64,000 nt of DNA from Apostichopus japonicus. Lineage: Eukaryota > Echinodermata > Holothuroidea > Aspidochirotida > Stichopodidae. Position 1 is the stretch's first letter. Each line of letters begins with the position of its first letter. The notes under the pieces are model-generated. The model worked only from the letters and a program-made list of their open reading frames with translations. It had not been told where the DNA came from and did not search any database. Made by a program: the position numbers and the translations under genes. Positions 24,301-35,900 of this stretch are shown piece by piece. Location of the stretch: contig NC_092582.1 of assembly GCF_037975245.1 (NCBI RefSeq), positions 3,163,001 through 3,227,000 on the forward strand, given 5' to 3'.

Positions 24301-26263
24301 ACTGGTTTAGTCCTATAGATTCTTTCAGCTATGTGATTCCATCGATGGTTTGACCAGATTCCGCCATAAATAGAGAGAATTATACTTGAAAAAGCTGGCA
24401 GTCAAACTGCTCGAGGCAAGGGCAAAATTTCCCTGACTTCGCGCATGCATCAATGTTTACTGTATAGTTATGCTCAATGCGTGTAATAATCCACGAAAGT
24501 ATCTAAAATAAGAACTTGATGTTTCGTTTTTTCTTCAAAATTGTGACTGAAAAAGTGGCTACAATTTTACTTTTCGAGACAGCAACGTCTATCAGTACGG
24601 TTAAATTAGATGCCACTGATCATCAGAACAAGACAAACAAGACAAGCCAAAGACAAGTCCTCTTGTACTCAGTATTGGGGTACTAACGTATTTGTCCAAT
24701 TTGACCTCCTAGGGGTATCATCTATACAAACATACAGAGAAACAAACTTACAGTACAAAGATACAATCATTTTTATCAAAAATAAACTCAAACCTCAATG
24801 TATTTCAAGAAGTCCTCTCTTTCATTTTTCAGTCGGTTCAGTCGATACTCAAGTCCTGATCGCTTCTTTATTATTGATCTAGGATGAGAATTAAGAGAAC
24901 GAATTATTTCAAATTCAAAAGCGGCGCCCATGCTGAGTTGGGTTGTACTCTTTTGTCACTCTGTGAATAGTGCAGGCAATATTCCTTCTGTCCGGCTTCC
25001 ATGAATAATATGACACATTCTCTCATTCCGCTGGCTGCCAGGCAAATCGGTCTTCGGATTCCATCTGCCGTCCCCCGAAAATGTCTGTGGATTCAATAAA
25101 CTCTCCCCGGAATAACCCTATTTTAAAATATTTACTATAATTTTACCTGTTTTTACCTGTCTTGCCTTTCATTTTAAAGACATCTTGAATCTAAGCTGTG
25201 ATTGTTTACAACAACAAATGAAAGTTCAGTCACAGCTTGTAGACAAAAAGAAACCGGATTATTGACAAACTTAACACCCTCTATTTTACATCAAAAGCAG
25301 TGTTGCAGTAAACAATGAAAATAAGATAACCATTTACTTTCTTAGTATAGCAAAGGCTTCATAATTGATGCACCTTCAAATAAAACTAGCACAATACAGC
25401 AGGCAACCTAAACTTTGTGTAGCAAAGCAGAGTTACATATTTCATGAGTTTGACATCCATTTCAGGTATGTGCTCATCAAATTGTGGGTTTTTTAAGCTT
25501 TTAACAACCTCCTCCAGGTTTTCACATATTCTTGGCATTTGGGAATCTTTATCCCTAAAAATAACCAAAATAACCTCAACATAATACCACTACTCTCTGG
25601 GACTTAACCTGTCTGAGCTTAGAGGCTCAGAGCATAGCAAACAGCATCCATAGTCAATGGATGTTATACTTTAGCTTATTGATGAATGTGTCAATTTCGG
25701 GGTATGAAAGAATTTGACACGGCAGACATTTTGTGGTCAAATTCTGCTCAATTGTATGTTGCATAGGCACAGATAAAAAGAATTTTGAGACCATTGCATA
25801 TCTGAGGAACTACACATACGAAAAATGCATACATTTGAGTGATTTGGATTTTTGCTTGATACATATTGTTGATCAAATCCTTAAGTGCTTCTGTCAATTA
25901 TGAGCCCACCATGCTACTAGAACTTAGAAGGCTTCTCTTACTTATACTAGGCCTAGCCTCTATAGTCTCAGTGAGTTAATAGTATTGTTAATCAAAGTTA
26001 GGGCTGGCTTAGACCACGTGGAAACAACTACGTCTCATAAATGTATCTATATAGTAACTATCACGATATTAGCTGATTGTGGTAAGGATGCATATATTTA
26101 CACATTACTTTCAGCTTCGCTGAGATTTTGACTAACGTGTCCTTTGGCATTGCATACTGTAGGTTACTCACTTCACTTCTTCTCGCGAAAATAGTCCAAC
26201 ACGTTCTATCTGCTCCAATTCTGGGAGAGTCTCTTCCAGATTTCTCTGCACGAATTCAGCCAT
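15385..26263 (-). CDS. UTP6: UTP6, small-subunit processome HAT-repeat protein (N-terminal half)
   Basis: Eleven exons in transcript order: 26263-26172, 24878-24794, 23806-23765, 23131-23060, 20946-20878, 20563-20500, 19742-19624, 18646-18614, 17057-16937, 15959-15875 and 15470-15385. Each has GT and AG borders, and all phases agree. The protein begins MAEFVQRNLEETLPELEQIE and carries family hallmarks: LFSREEVKSIIKKRSGLEYR, FEKNLLKLIKKRRK, a HAT repeat with GLWILAAKTQLEY, RHHPKSQKIW, YFRMELLHAYKL, LKGELAGVVYKKAVEAIPG, DFDFAKHITDEIY and the TWDALARR segment. In the known family UTP6 is about 600 residues, nucleolar, and part of the U3 snoRNP/SSU processome that processes 18S pre-rRNA. About 289 residues are accounted for, matching roughly the first half. 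The start has A at -3 and G at +4. The C-terminal exons were not found, so the left limit is not the gene end. Confidence 0.93.
16318..16512. repeat. ~17-18-bp minisatellite in a UTP6 intron
   Basis: About eleven degenerate copies of an ACACGTAGGTTTGCAAA-like unit. The central copies (CGTAGGTTTGCAAAACA) are the most uniform, and copies towards the right drift to TTAGTTTTGCAAA. It lies in the intron between the exons ending at 16937 and starting at 15959. The Cys/Phe-rich frame read across it is a by-product of the repeat. Confidence 0.9.
17262..18120. repeat. Dispersed repeat R1, copy B (occupied)
   Basis: Second copy of the repeat at 13005-13440, lying in the UTP6 intron between the exons at 18614 and 17057. 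It is split at 17665-18013 by a 349-bp insertion. The host sequence resumes with ATTATGCTATAAGGATATGGG, corresponding to GAATGCTATGAGGGTATTC in copy A. Confidence 0.6.
17665..18013. mobile_element. 349-bp non-autonomous DNA transposon, 6-bp target duplication
   Basis: Both ends carry CAGGGATGTGCCCA as an exact inverted repeat: 17665-17678 and the reverse complement at 18000-18013. Flanking ATTATG at 17659-17664 and 18014-18019 is the target duplication. Comparison with the unoccupied repeat copy at 13366 supports 6 bp rather than 8. The interior is G/C-rich near the ends and has no transposase. The CAGGG terminus resembles hAT elements, but hAT transposases make 8-bp duplications, so the superfamily is left open. 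Confidence 0.85.
18647..19623. other. UTP6 intron, nothing further recognised
   Basis: Intron between the exons at 19742-19624 and 18646-18614. It is AT-rich, with no repeat boundary or exon-like sequence that I can support. Confidence 0.5.
19743..20499. other. UTP6 intron, nothing further recognised
   Basis: Intron between the exons at 20563-20500 and 19742-19624. It interrupts a Gly codon (phase 1). A short motif, CATGGTTTT followed by AGGT, is repeated near 19843 and 19872. No other structure was seen. Confidence 0.5.
21480..22675. repeat. 77-bp minisatellite, 15 copies, in a UTP6 intron
   Basis: The landmark CCTTGAAGAG recurs at 21523, 21600, 21677, 21754, 21831, 21927, 22004 and then every 77 bp to 22620. 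Units are nearly identical, most with an EcoRI-type GAATTC and the rest GGATTC. One irregular unit (21831-21927, 96 bp) has two extra short GAATTCTACTTGTACTC-like segments and lost others. The array lies in the intron between the exons at 23060 and 20946. Because 77 is not divisible by 3, the reading frame shifts from unit to unit, arguing against a coding role. Confidence 0.97.
25386..25557 (-). other. Unidentified exon-like open frame in UTP6 intron 1
   Basis: On the minus strand a TTATTTTTAG acceptor at about 25557 opens a frame with protein-like composition: DKDSQMPRICENLEEVV, then KSLKNPQFDEHIPEMDVKL and MKY. A GTAACT donor-like site follows near 25437. It is acidic and helical-looking, unlike the surrounding intron. 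UTP6 exon 1 joins exon 2 in the correct phase without it and matches the family without it, so it is not a constitutive UTP6 exon. It could be an exon of a nested gene, a captured exon or a chance frame. Confidence 0.3.
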
Positions 26264-29200
26264 ATTAATCGTGTCTGTTCAAGACTTTACTTGCACAGTG
26301 CAATACGTCGTTGATATGGAACTGAAATATGTTTTAGAGCAAAAAATAAGGTAACTGAAGCTCCTGGCAAGATTTGCCTAGGACCATGAGTTTCCAATGC
26401 GTAGCAAGTTGTTATCTGACCAACAGTTTCCAACGAGCCGCTACCCTACGATTCTATGAAACGCCAAAAAGACAACAAATGACGATAATAAATGAAAAGT
26501 ACATGATAACTAGTAAAAAATTAAAAAATAAAAGTGGGGGGGGGGGAAGGCTGAGAGACTCCATAATAATAGCTTGAACAGAGCTTTTCTTAACCATTTA
26601 ATGCCCATGTTGCAAAGTCCGGAATGCTTCCTGCGAACGACATGTGGGCTACAAACCATGTTCCAACCCTGTCTGTTCTGTTATCCACCTGATTCCATAT
26701 TCCACTCAACTCAACAATTCCATGTGTATGCGCATATGTATGCTTCCAAGCAGTCAAATGAAAGCTGCCTCTCCCAGCACCCGCTCCCTGGACACAAAGT
26801 ATGTTACTCGATATGCGAAAATACTCCCAAGTGTTGAAGTACTTTTCATAATTTCTCTGGCTGTGTTAGAACCTATATGATTGTATGGTGTCATTATTTT
26901 GAGACAACTTTTATGTTTACATATTTCATCATGATGTAAATTAAATGAGGCTAATAGTTTAGTTTAGTTTAGAGACCCAAGGATCAGGAAGCCACACAGT
27001 ATAACTTCTTATTGCGTTTTAACTTCTTATGAAATCTTATAACTTCTTATTGCACCATTCACCCAAATTTTAATCCTGAAACTATACGACTCTACCCAAA
27101 CATGGGTTACCAAGCTTTTACGGTGGGTCCCAAGCGGAAAACAAAACTATGTTTCTGTTAGAATCCGACAGTAAACTTTCTCTGTGCAGGGGGTTACAAC
27201 TCCCTGCTCTGTGTCACCCAAAGTTTTAATCGGCTGCTGGTTACTAAGTTTCAGTCAATATGCAATCAAATCAGTCAACCAGCAGTTTAAGCAGTAGGCC
27301 TAATCATCACAGAGGATATTTGGGTGAATGTAAAAGTCTAGTCTATAGAAATCACAAGTTATATAGGGGTGGCCTAGGGAGGGCACATACGTGCCCTCCG
27401 TGCCCTCCAAAAAAAATAGTCGTGCCCCCCCAGGTTCCCCCAGATGCGATTTGTAGTGTTAAAACAATTCCTCAAACAAATTTTTTTTTACAAAGGAAAA
27501 ATCGTATTATATTCTTCAGTAAAACTTCTTTCCACCGACCATCACAAAAACCAGTTGGTTTCTCACTAACAAGGTCACAGAGGCCCCGGTGTGTATCGCT
27601 AGTGCTTAAACTTCACTACTACCCTGCACTCTTATTTAAAAGCATTATTAAAGAAAAAGGGTTAATAACCATTTCTTGTATAACTTTTTTTCCGACTCAA
27701 TTAAAAACATAACTATCGGACACGGAAAAAGCCAGAAAAATTCTTGAACATTACGTTACTTCAAGTTGCGAAATATAGCACCAGATTGCATCTAGGGACC
27801 CTTAACTAATCGAAAATTTCTCAAACGGAAGGGGTCACCCCATCCTTCAGACCACTCCCCTAGGACGGGGTTCACAATTAAACATTGGCCCCCTCCCCTA
27901 ATTAAGTGCTGTGCCCTCAGATTGAAATATCTGGCGACGCCACTGTAGCTGGGGGTAAGGTTCTAGAATCAGAGTGTAATAGAGTAAGCGCGGTCTGATC
28001 TTACGTATACACGGAACACTCAGCAATTAAGTGGTACGACAGGTAGTTGTAAAGACCTGTATACAGTATATCGGGTGATAAAGTTATATTTGTCTACCAC
28101 ATAAACATTGTGTCTGTACTGTACTAATAATCACTAGGACGCAGTTTATGCATCAAGCAAGTCACAACTAGGTGCAGTAGTCTTCACCAACGAGTCGACG
28201 TTTCTGTCGTAGCATACAACTAAAACGGACGGTAAGCTTGCAGATGTTTTCAATTTACATTTGCACTTACCTGCAAATAGTAAAATGGCAGGACTAGGAG
28301 AACGAGTGCAGGGCTTGGGAGCCAATAATTAACGTTACGGATCAGCGCTGCCGCTAGGTCTTGCGTAAGCCCGTGTTTACCAGCGTTTGCTAAAGCTTAG
28401 ACCTAGGGGTCTAGACTAGGCCCTATGCTAACTAGGCTTATCCTAAGCCAATCCAAATAGAAAGCAGTGACTTGCACCAAAGGAGCGGGGAGGTTGGCCA
28501 TTTCCATAGTCAGTCAGGGAATAATGTTCCACTTTTCTGAGGTTATGGCACCCTGAGCCTAGAACTTAGAAGTATTTGGCCCAAAGGGGCATACATTCAC
28601 CTTTTTTCAAGCGGGTGTAGAGCAATTTTGGTGTGGATCCTTGGGAATTCAGCTGCACCATTTGACGATATTTTTTGTTCTCTGTAAGCGATCTGAAAGC
28701 ACAGAAATCATGTCTCATGGGAACGAAATTCAATTTAAGCAGAATATTTTATGGAGGCTTCTGCTTGATACTGTGCAATCACCTCCAGCTGGTAGTTATC
28801 ACACAGCTATAGGCTGGGGGGAGAGGGAGGGGGAGGGATACTGTAGCACTCCCTCCACACAGCTAGGCTGGGGGAGGGGGGAGCACTCCCTCGGAAGCTA
28901 GCATTTTGGTTAGTCTACTGTAATATTATTCTAAACTGGGAAATGTAGACACATAAGTTAGAAAAAGCAAGACCGATTTTGTTTTCCTCATGAATGATTT
29001 TCGTAATAGTTCTTACTTTTATGGACCAACCAACCTGGATCGATTGGGGACAGTCCTTCAATAATTACTCCCCCTCTCTCTGAATGTACACCCCTGCCCT
29101 CAGGCAGGGATCCAGGGGTGAGAGGAAAGTATAGCTGCATCCCCTTTTTTCAACCTGAGCATACAAAACTTCATAAGTAACCTATTTATTGCACAATGTG

Positions 29201-29942
29201 TATTTACGTCTAGCCGTAAGTACAGCCCTTATTTATAGACTAAATAGGCCTCAGAATGTATCACTTGACGTCTCAATTTTTCATTATTCCTGGGCGTGGG
29301 ACCCCAGACGACATTTGTGGGAGTCAGCTTCTAGGACCCCAGGGCCACATTGTCTTGGACTTTAACTCGATCCACACTAGGCCCTTACAGAAAGGTTCAA
29401 TCCCCGACCTAAATCAGACAGGAATTTAGAATCTGGCATATAGGCACTCCTTGAAATCCTGTGCATGCTAACGTCCTTAAGTTCGGCCTAGAGCTTATTG
29501 ATATGATCCTTGTTAGAGCACTTCCGTAAAGCTTGGATCAACCCATCCCTTTTTCAATGTTTATTGAATTACAAGATTTACCCACTTAACATCCCAATCT
29601 GACAGACGTAAAGTACCTCAGAAACTAGAAGAACTATGTAATCGGTATTTCCAGACCAAACAACAGAGATCACTACAGACTCAGTACAACAAGGTGGACC
29701 ATTAGGTAGGGGACAGAGTATACTGTTACCTGGGAGGGACAGGAGAGAGAGAGGGGTGGGGATAACACTTCTGTCTTGAAGCTAGCTGGCAAACTGGACC
29801 TAAATAGGCATGATCTCATTTTGCACTTAAATGTCACAAGAAAGTAATCTTCTGTTAAAATATCAATAATGTCATTCATGTTTAGCTTAAAGCATGGGTT
29901 AATTTATTTACTCTAATAATTTCTCTTTTCCTCACAGCTGGT
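26264..29942. other. Head-to-head intergenic region between UTP6 and AFMID
   Basis: This 3.7-kb interval should hold both promoters and the 5' untranslated exon of AFMID. The latter is implied by a TTTTCCTCACAG acceptor just before the first coding exon at 29938. A donor-like GACGGTAAGC at 28228-28237 is one candidate end of that exon, unproven. Repeats inside: a short ACTTCTTATTGC repeat at 26995-27055, a transposon-like segment at 27361-27946 and a G-rich duplicated stretch at 28805-28895. Confidence 0.4.
27361..27946. mobile_element. Probable hAT-like MITE remnant
   Basis: The right end GGCGACGCCACTG is the inverted type of end seen at 7459-7471. The left end (AGGGGTGGCCTAGG) is a poor inverted match. 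Both ends border stretches where GTGCCCTCC-type sequence appears in inverted orientation, as in other non-autonomous elements here. I see no target duplication and no transposase. Confidence 0.4.
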
Positions 29943-32900
29943 ATGGATACAAAGTGGGATATACCCAAAGATGAGAAAGGAATTCCTTACGTCTATAAGG
30001 AATGGCAAAACCTAGATTCACAGGTAAGTAATCAGAAATCAAAATTGTTTTCAATGGTTCTACATTAATGAGATATTAATATGTAATCATCGATATTGTG
30101 TGTGGCATTATCATTTGATAAATTATATTTGCGATATTTCTTCTAATTAGACACTATTTGTAGAATAGTTATCGTTTGGTCATTATGAGAATATCTAAGT
30201 GTAGATATGGAGACAATTATGATGCATTTTTGTATAAATTTCCCACATACCAACAGAGGGCATATTTTTAATGGACATAAGTTCATTGGAGGCGACCAAA
30301 TTTATGTTCTGATCCAAATCAGCTTTGGCGATCTTCTGGTGGATGACTTTGTTTACAACAATTGTGATTGCATCGTTACTAAAATCCCCCTCCCCCACAT
30401 ACCGGCTCAAAGCTGGTGTACTATCCACCAAACCCTCCCATCTGACTTTGTACCTATATTGGTCATTCTTCGTTGTTTTTCTACACTTTTTCCGGACGGC
30501 CAAACAGTATAACCTGGTTGTCCGAGGGAGAATTTGCAACGCAATATGAAGTTTGTTTTCTACTCGTCTCCTTTCAGACCTTGGGTGACATTTTTTCTCC
30601 CAGCAGGTATAGTCGACTGTTCAATAATCGCGATGAATGTATAGACTTCTTTGTCAAATTCCTTGATGAAAGTGAGTTTTTTTGTTTCTTGTGATGGTAC
30701 TTATGTAGTAAGTGACTACAATTAACAGTTCTTTAGTTCTATGTCAGACGGCTGTCCAACTTTGTACATTTCATGAAAGATAATCACGAAAAATAACTGT
30801 AAAAATAGCCAGAAAGTATTTCAAATTTCACCCAAGAATATCATATTTATTACAGTTGTTTTTTTGTTTTTTTTTTGTAAGAAAGAATGAAATATGAGGA
30901 AGGTGATATCATTGATGTATACGTTAATATTGTTAACTTTCTTATGTTTTTTTTTTTGTCTGTTTCGTTGTTTGTCTTACTCATATAGAGAGTCATAAGA
31001 CCAGAAAACTGCTGAAATGTGAGATGAACGTGCCTTACGGAAGAAAATCAAATCAAACAGTCGATTTTTACTTTCCCAAAGATGTTAAAGAAGGTAATTC
31101 ACTCGTGGTGAAGCTAAGAACAACTGGGATGCATTTAGTGAACTCGTCTCCGATTTACAAGTATATAGAAATAAAATTTCTTCAGCAAGTGCGGGTTCAA
31201 CCGCTTTCATTCAATTTGAATTTCAGGGTTGGATTCGATTCCACAATGTCTTGAGTTGACTGACGAGAACTTTGCGAATCTCGTCAGACTCAAACTGTTG
31301 GTAAAGGCTGAACGGTAATCATTTGTGTCTCCTACCCCTCCTTCAATATAGGGTGTACTCTCCTGATATGCCTACTATTATGGCCACTGCACCGCCATAC
31401 TGATATGAGAACAATTTGTCTGTATTAACCTGATTGTACAGAGCACTGCATTTATGGGTGATTATGAAGATATGGTTGTCTTATTTCTGTATGGGACATT
31501 TTGATCCTAATTATAATCATTTACATACTCTAGACTGCATGGTCATGTAATTAAGTATGATATTAATGTATTCTGCATGTTATAGTATGATAACCTCCAT
31601 ACATTGCTGCATCATGTAATCAAACATGATTATTAATTGACACACTTACACTATTTAACAGAGTTAAGGGTATAATCTATCTAGAGAATAAAGTCAACAC
31701 TGATTGATTGGATTAAAGGAATACTCACAACTCTGTCAACAGAAGCCATACATAGATCTCTTTACAATGCTATGCATCCCTTCCGTTAATTGACAATTTC
31801 TCATCTGTATTTTCTCTCTTATGATTGGAAAGATGCCCCACTCCTTGTTTACTTCCACGGTGGTTACTGGCAGTTTTTGAGGTATGTGAAGGTTATCAGT
31901 CTTGGTGAGTTTTTTAATGTAATGAATTTACATGATTATTTTACCAGTGTACATATCAGCATCAAGCAATGCAGTAATGACATACCAAAAGATTCTTAGA
32001 ATAAATCTGCCAATGCTGGAAAACTAAGTTAAAAGAAAACCAAGTCGGATAAGCAGACATGGTGGGTACAATACCACTGGCCGCTATTTTAAAGCATTAC
32101 CAAACACAGAGATGCTTTCTTTAGGATGCTAACTCTCAACCATCGTCACTGCTGATCTGTAAACAAAAATTGTAGTCATTCTTCCAACAAAGTAGAGTTC
32201 CTGTTGGGTTCCATGCAGACAAGCAAGATAGGCTATGTAACAAAAATGAAATGTAATCAGTTTGTTTCAAAGAATGAAATGTGATAAATAAAAAACATTT
32301 AGTACTGCATGGAAAGAGAGGTAACTTGGATCAAATATAACACTACTAGAGTAGTTAATATATCCCTGTAAAGACTCCAGAGCCCCATTAATCAATTTCG
32401 CTCAACTTCAAAATGTGCAGATGAGTAATTCAGCTTCTATGAAGCAACACAAAAATTAGTTGAATGGAATACTTTTACTGTTTAATTTTCATCCATTGGT
32501 CAGCCCTAATTTGAAATTTAAAGTACATTATTAAAAATGATTACATCAATGAAATTAGGTTCAAAGTGATAGTAGTTTGGCTACTTTAACAGCATGTTAG
32601 TATAAATATTAAACCTAAGCAAGCATCTTTGAAAGAGGATGTAAGACTGCAATAAATAAACTGTTTTGTCCATCTTCCTTTCTTCTTTTAGTGCTGCTTC
32701 TCATGGCTTGGTTGCTAGGCATATTGTACCTCATGGTGCAATAGTTGCCTTGGTATCATACACTATTGCTCCTCAAGGTGAATAATTCTCCATTAGGCAA
32801 GTCTAACCATTTCAAGATCTAATGGTCTTTAGTGTAAAAAGTTAGTGTAGCAGACCTGGCCAAATTTCTGGAGTTTACAGGGAGTGATCAAGTTTTTTAA

Positions 32901-35900
32901 GGCAAGCACACAGTCTCCCAATTTTATGTGCTAATGTCCCCGAAAATTGCATTGTAAAGTGCTAACAGAAATGGTCTGTCGTACAATATTTTCATGAGTT
33001 TTGATCGTGGAGAATACTCAGTTTGTTTTTCGGGGGAATATTTGTATGAAAATACTCCTCTAAAACAACTATTTTCTCTTTGCAAAACAATGTTACCCTC
33101 TACACAAAATCAAAAAATAGTAGTGTTTTTTAAATGCTTTCATGTTGCAATAGATGGGTAGTAGTGCTTGTCATATGAACAAACATTAGGCTTCATGAGA
33201 CCTACAACATTTTCTAGCATCTGTAACTTCATCTTGTTTCAAATTATCTCTTTAGAACTGTTGCATCGTACTATTCACCAGAGTATCACCTGTATGTGGT
33301 AGTTTAACATGAAGCTCTGGTGGTCATTGAATGTATCATTGGACCATTACTTCACATAAACATTGAAGTATGTCATTTCCCTTGAACTTTATCTAGTCAT
33401 CCTTGCAGCAAATTTAGTATTTTGTCATGTAAATGTCAACACTTTGCTACAAGTTAAGCTAAACCAAATGCGAACTTCACAGGTTCATTTAAATATAAGA
33501 GGGATGTTTTTCATTTCTTGCTTTGCAGGCTCTTTGCCAAATATGATCCAAGAATGCAGAGATGCTGTTGCCTTTTGTGCCAAACAATACCCAAAGTCCA
33601 GGTAGGAGTTAAATTGATTTACAGTTGTCAATTATATCTTTATTTTTGATACCTTCCTTGCACCGACATATCGTTCATGCTTCCCGTCCATTATGCCCTG
33701 TTTATCTGTACCGTTTACGGGTTCACCCAAATCATCTGTATTACTGGTGTATTTTATTGTAACATGTATTAGGAGTAGTGAAAAGTAGCATCTGTGGACT
33801 TGTTAGTTTGTGCTCGACATGCTTAAATAAGATGGGTTTACATCTAGGAGAAAGCTATGGTCAGACTGGTCTTCCACATTCAAACTATACAAATGGAGCA
33901 CTCACCAACTACCTGGTCCTTGAAGGTATTTGTTTGTTGATATTATCGCATTCATGGCCATAAACCATGGAAAATGAAATGGAGGGTGAATAAGGATGGG
34001 GACGATTGCTTACCCCTTCTCCCTCTTCAAAGTTTACTGGTAAAAGATGGGAAATTCCCCCCCAATTAGATCCACTTTGTAGGGTTCTGAGAATATGTTG
34101 GATTGTGTGGTAAACTTCTCTTAAACCACCAGCACCTCCCCCAATCGTTAACAAGTAAATATGAAACACGCAGGAAATATTTAATTTATTACTAAAGTTT
34201 GCCAATGTTGCAGGTACTTTATAAAGCTTTTGAAAAATTCTGTTTGTTTGATAAATTTAACTACCTCATTGAGACTTATATCTGTGGCTAAATTAATATT
34301 TGATTTGTTTTCATCTTCCCTGTTTGTGTACTGTATTCTCATGTGATTTTAATATACTAGTTTATGCCAAACAGTTCCAAGATGTAATTCCAGTATTATT
34401 AGATTTATTTTATCGTTCTTTCGTTTTAATATTAAAGGGGTGTAGTTGTGGGAGGTCATTCTGCTGGGGGTCAGCTGGCTGCTATGATACTTGCAACTGA
34501 TTGGACTACAGAATATGGACTTCCACATGACCTTCTGAAAGGTAAAAATTGATTACTTCTATTGGTTCCGTAACTATCAAAACATCATAGTATCAATGTC
34601 AAAAAGTAAGTACTATGATATGAGCTGTGGGATAGACAGAGGTTGGGGAAGGGTAGAAGGGGGGGGTGGGGGCAGGTGATCAAGGAGGTGGAGGGCAGCT
34701 ATCACTTTTAGGTTAAGGTAGAGGTAGTGGAGATATGTGACCAGACGATGTAGTAGGAATACTTGCATTGAATGTTTTGAAGTGGATGAAGGCAGTAACA
34801 ATTGAATCTATGAAGCTTAGCAGGTACATGGAGGGGAATAGTGCCACTTCAGCCTCCCCCCCCCAACTAATCTAAGTACCAGTGGGTTCTTTGTCAGGAA
34901 CAATCCACAGTTGAGATTGTGTAGTTTCCAAATTTGATTGATATTTGGGACTGAGATTGATAAGTTGAGATGGGTAGGTTTTCAAAGACTAATTTAACTA
35001 TGTAGATTGTCATATGCAGGGTACTTAATTGTAAGCTATCAGTTATCGTTATATTTGTTATTATTACCTTGCTAGGTGCATGTCCTGGTAGTGGATTGTT
35101 TGACCTTCGTCCGTTGGTAACGACCTACATTAATGAACCAATTGGTCTAAACAGGTGAGACTGCTCATTGCTGAATAATTTACAAAAACGTTAATGCTGT
35201 AATAAGGTGACGTCCTCAATTCCCAGGATGTAGGACTAAAAGTGTCCCACAATATTTCCTCAGATTCTATGACCTGTCCCAAGAAAATCATAAATTTGTA
35301 GGGCCCTGTTTTATATACATACATAAATACATATATGATGTATATATAACAAAGATTCATTGTTAACTTCCTGCTGCAAGTCTCAATACATAGAAGTAGA
35401 GCAAGTACATAATATAGTTTATGTCTATACGGGAACTTACAGCATGTTGTTACTCAAGTTTTACGCCTGTGCGGCGATCATCAGACAACTGGACGCAAAC
35501 GGTTGTGTGACCTTATTTCTTCCTAGCATGGCTGGGCGGTCTGTTACCATGGAGACACATTGAGACAGGGGCGGCGATCTGTTTCAAATATTGGGGGGGA
35601 CATGCAGGCGAATTACTATCAAAGCGGAGCGCCACCATTGGTTGGCGCGCAGCGTACAAGAAAATTTCTGGTTTTGATAGCCCCCCAGATCACCGGAAAT
35701 GGCACTTCTCGGGCTTGAAACTGACCAACCAGATGTACACTTTTGCCTGAGAACCAAGTTTTTCCTAATAGTTTCTTTTTCATTCATAACCTTTTTTCAA
35801 GATTGTCACCAGTCACACATCATGTTCTACCTCATTGCATCTTCTGTGGATCATTGCTTTTGTAGGTAATTCTACGTAACGCCCCACAATACCCGTCAGC

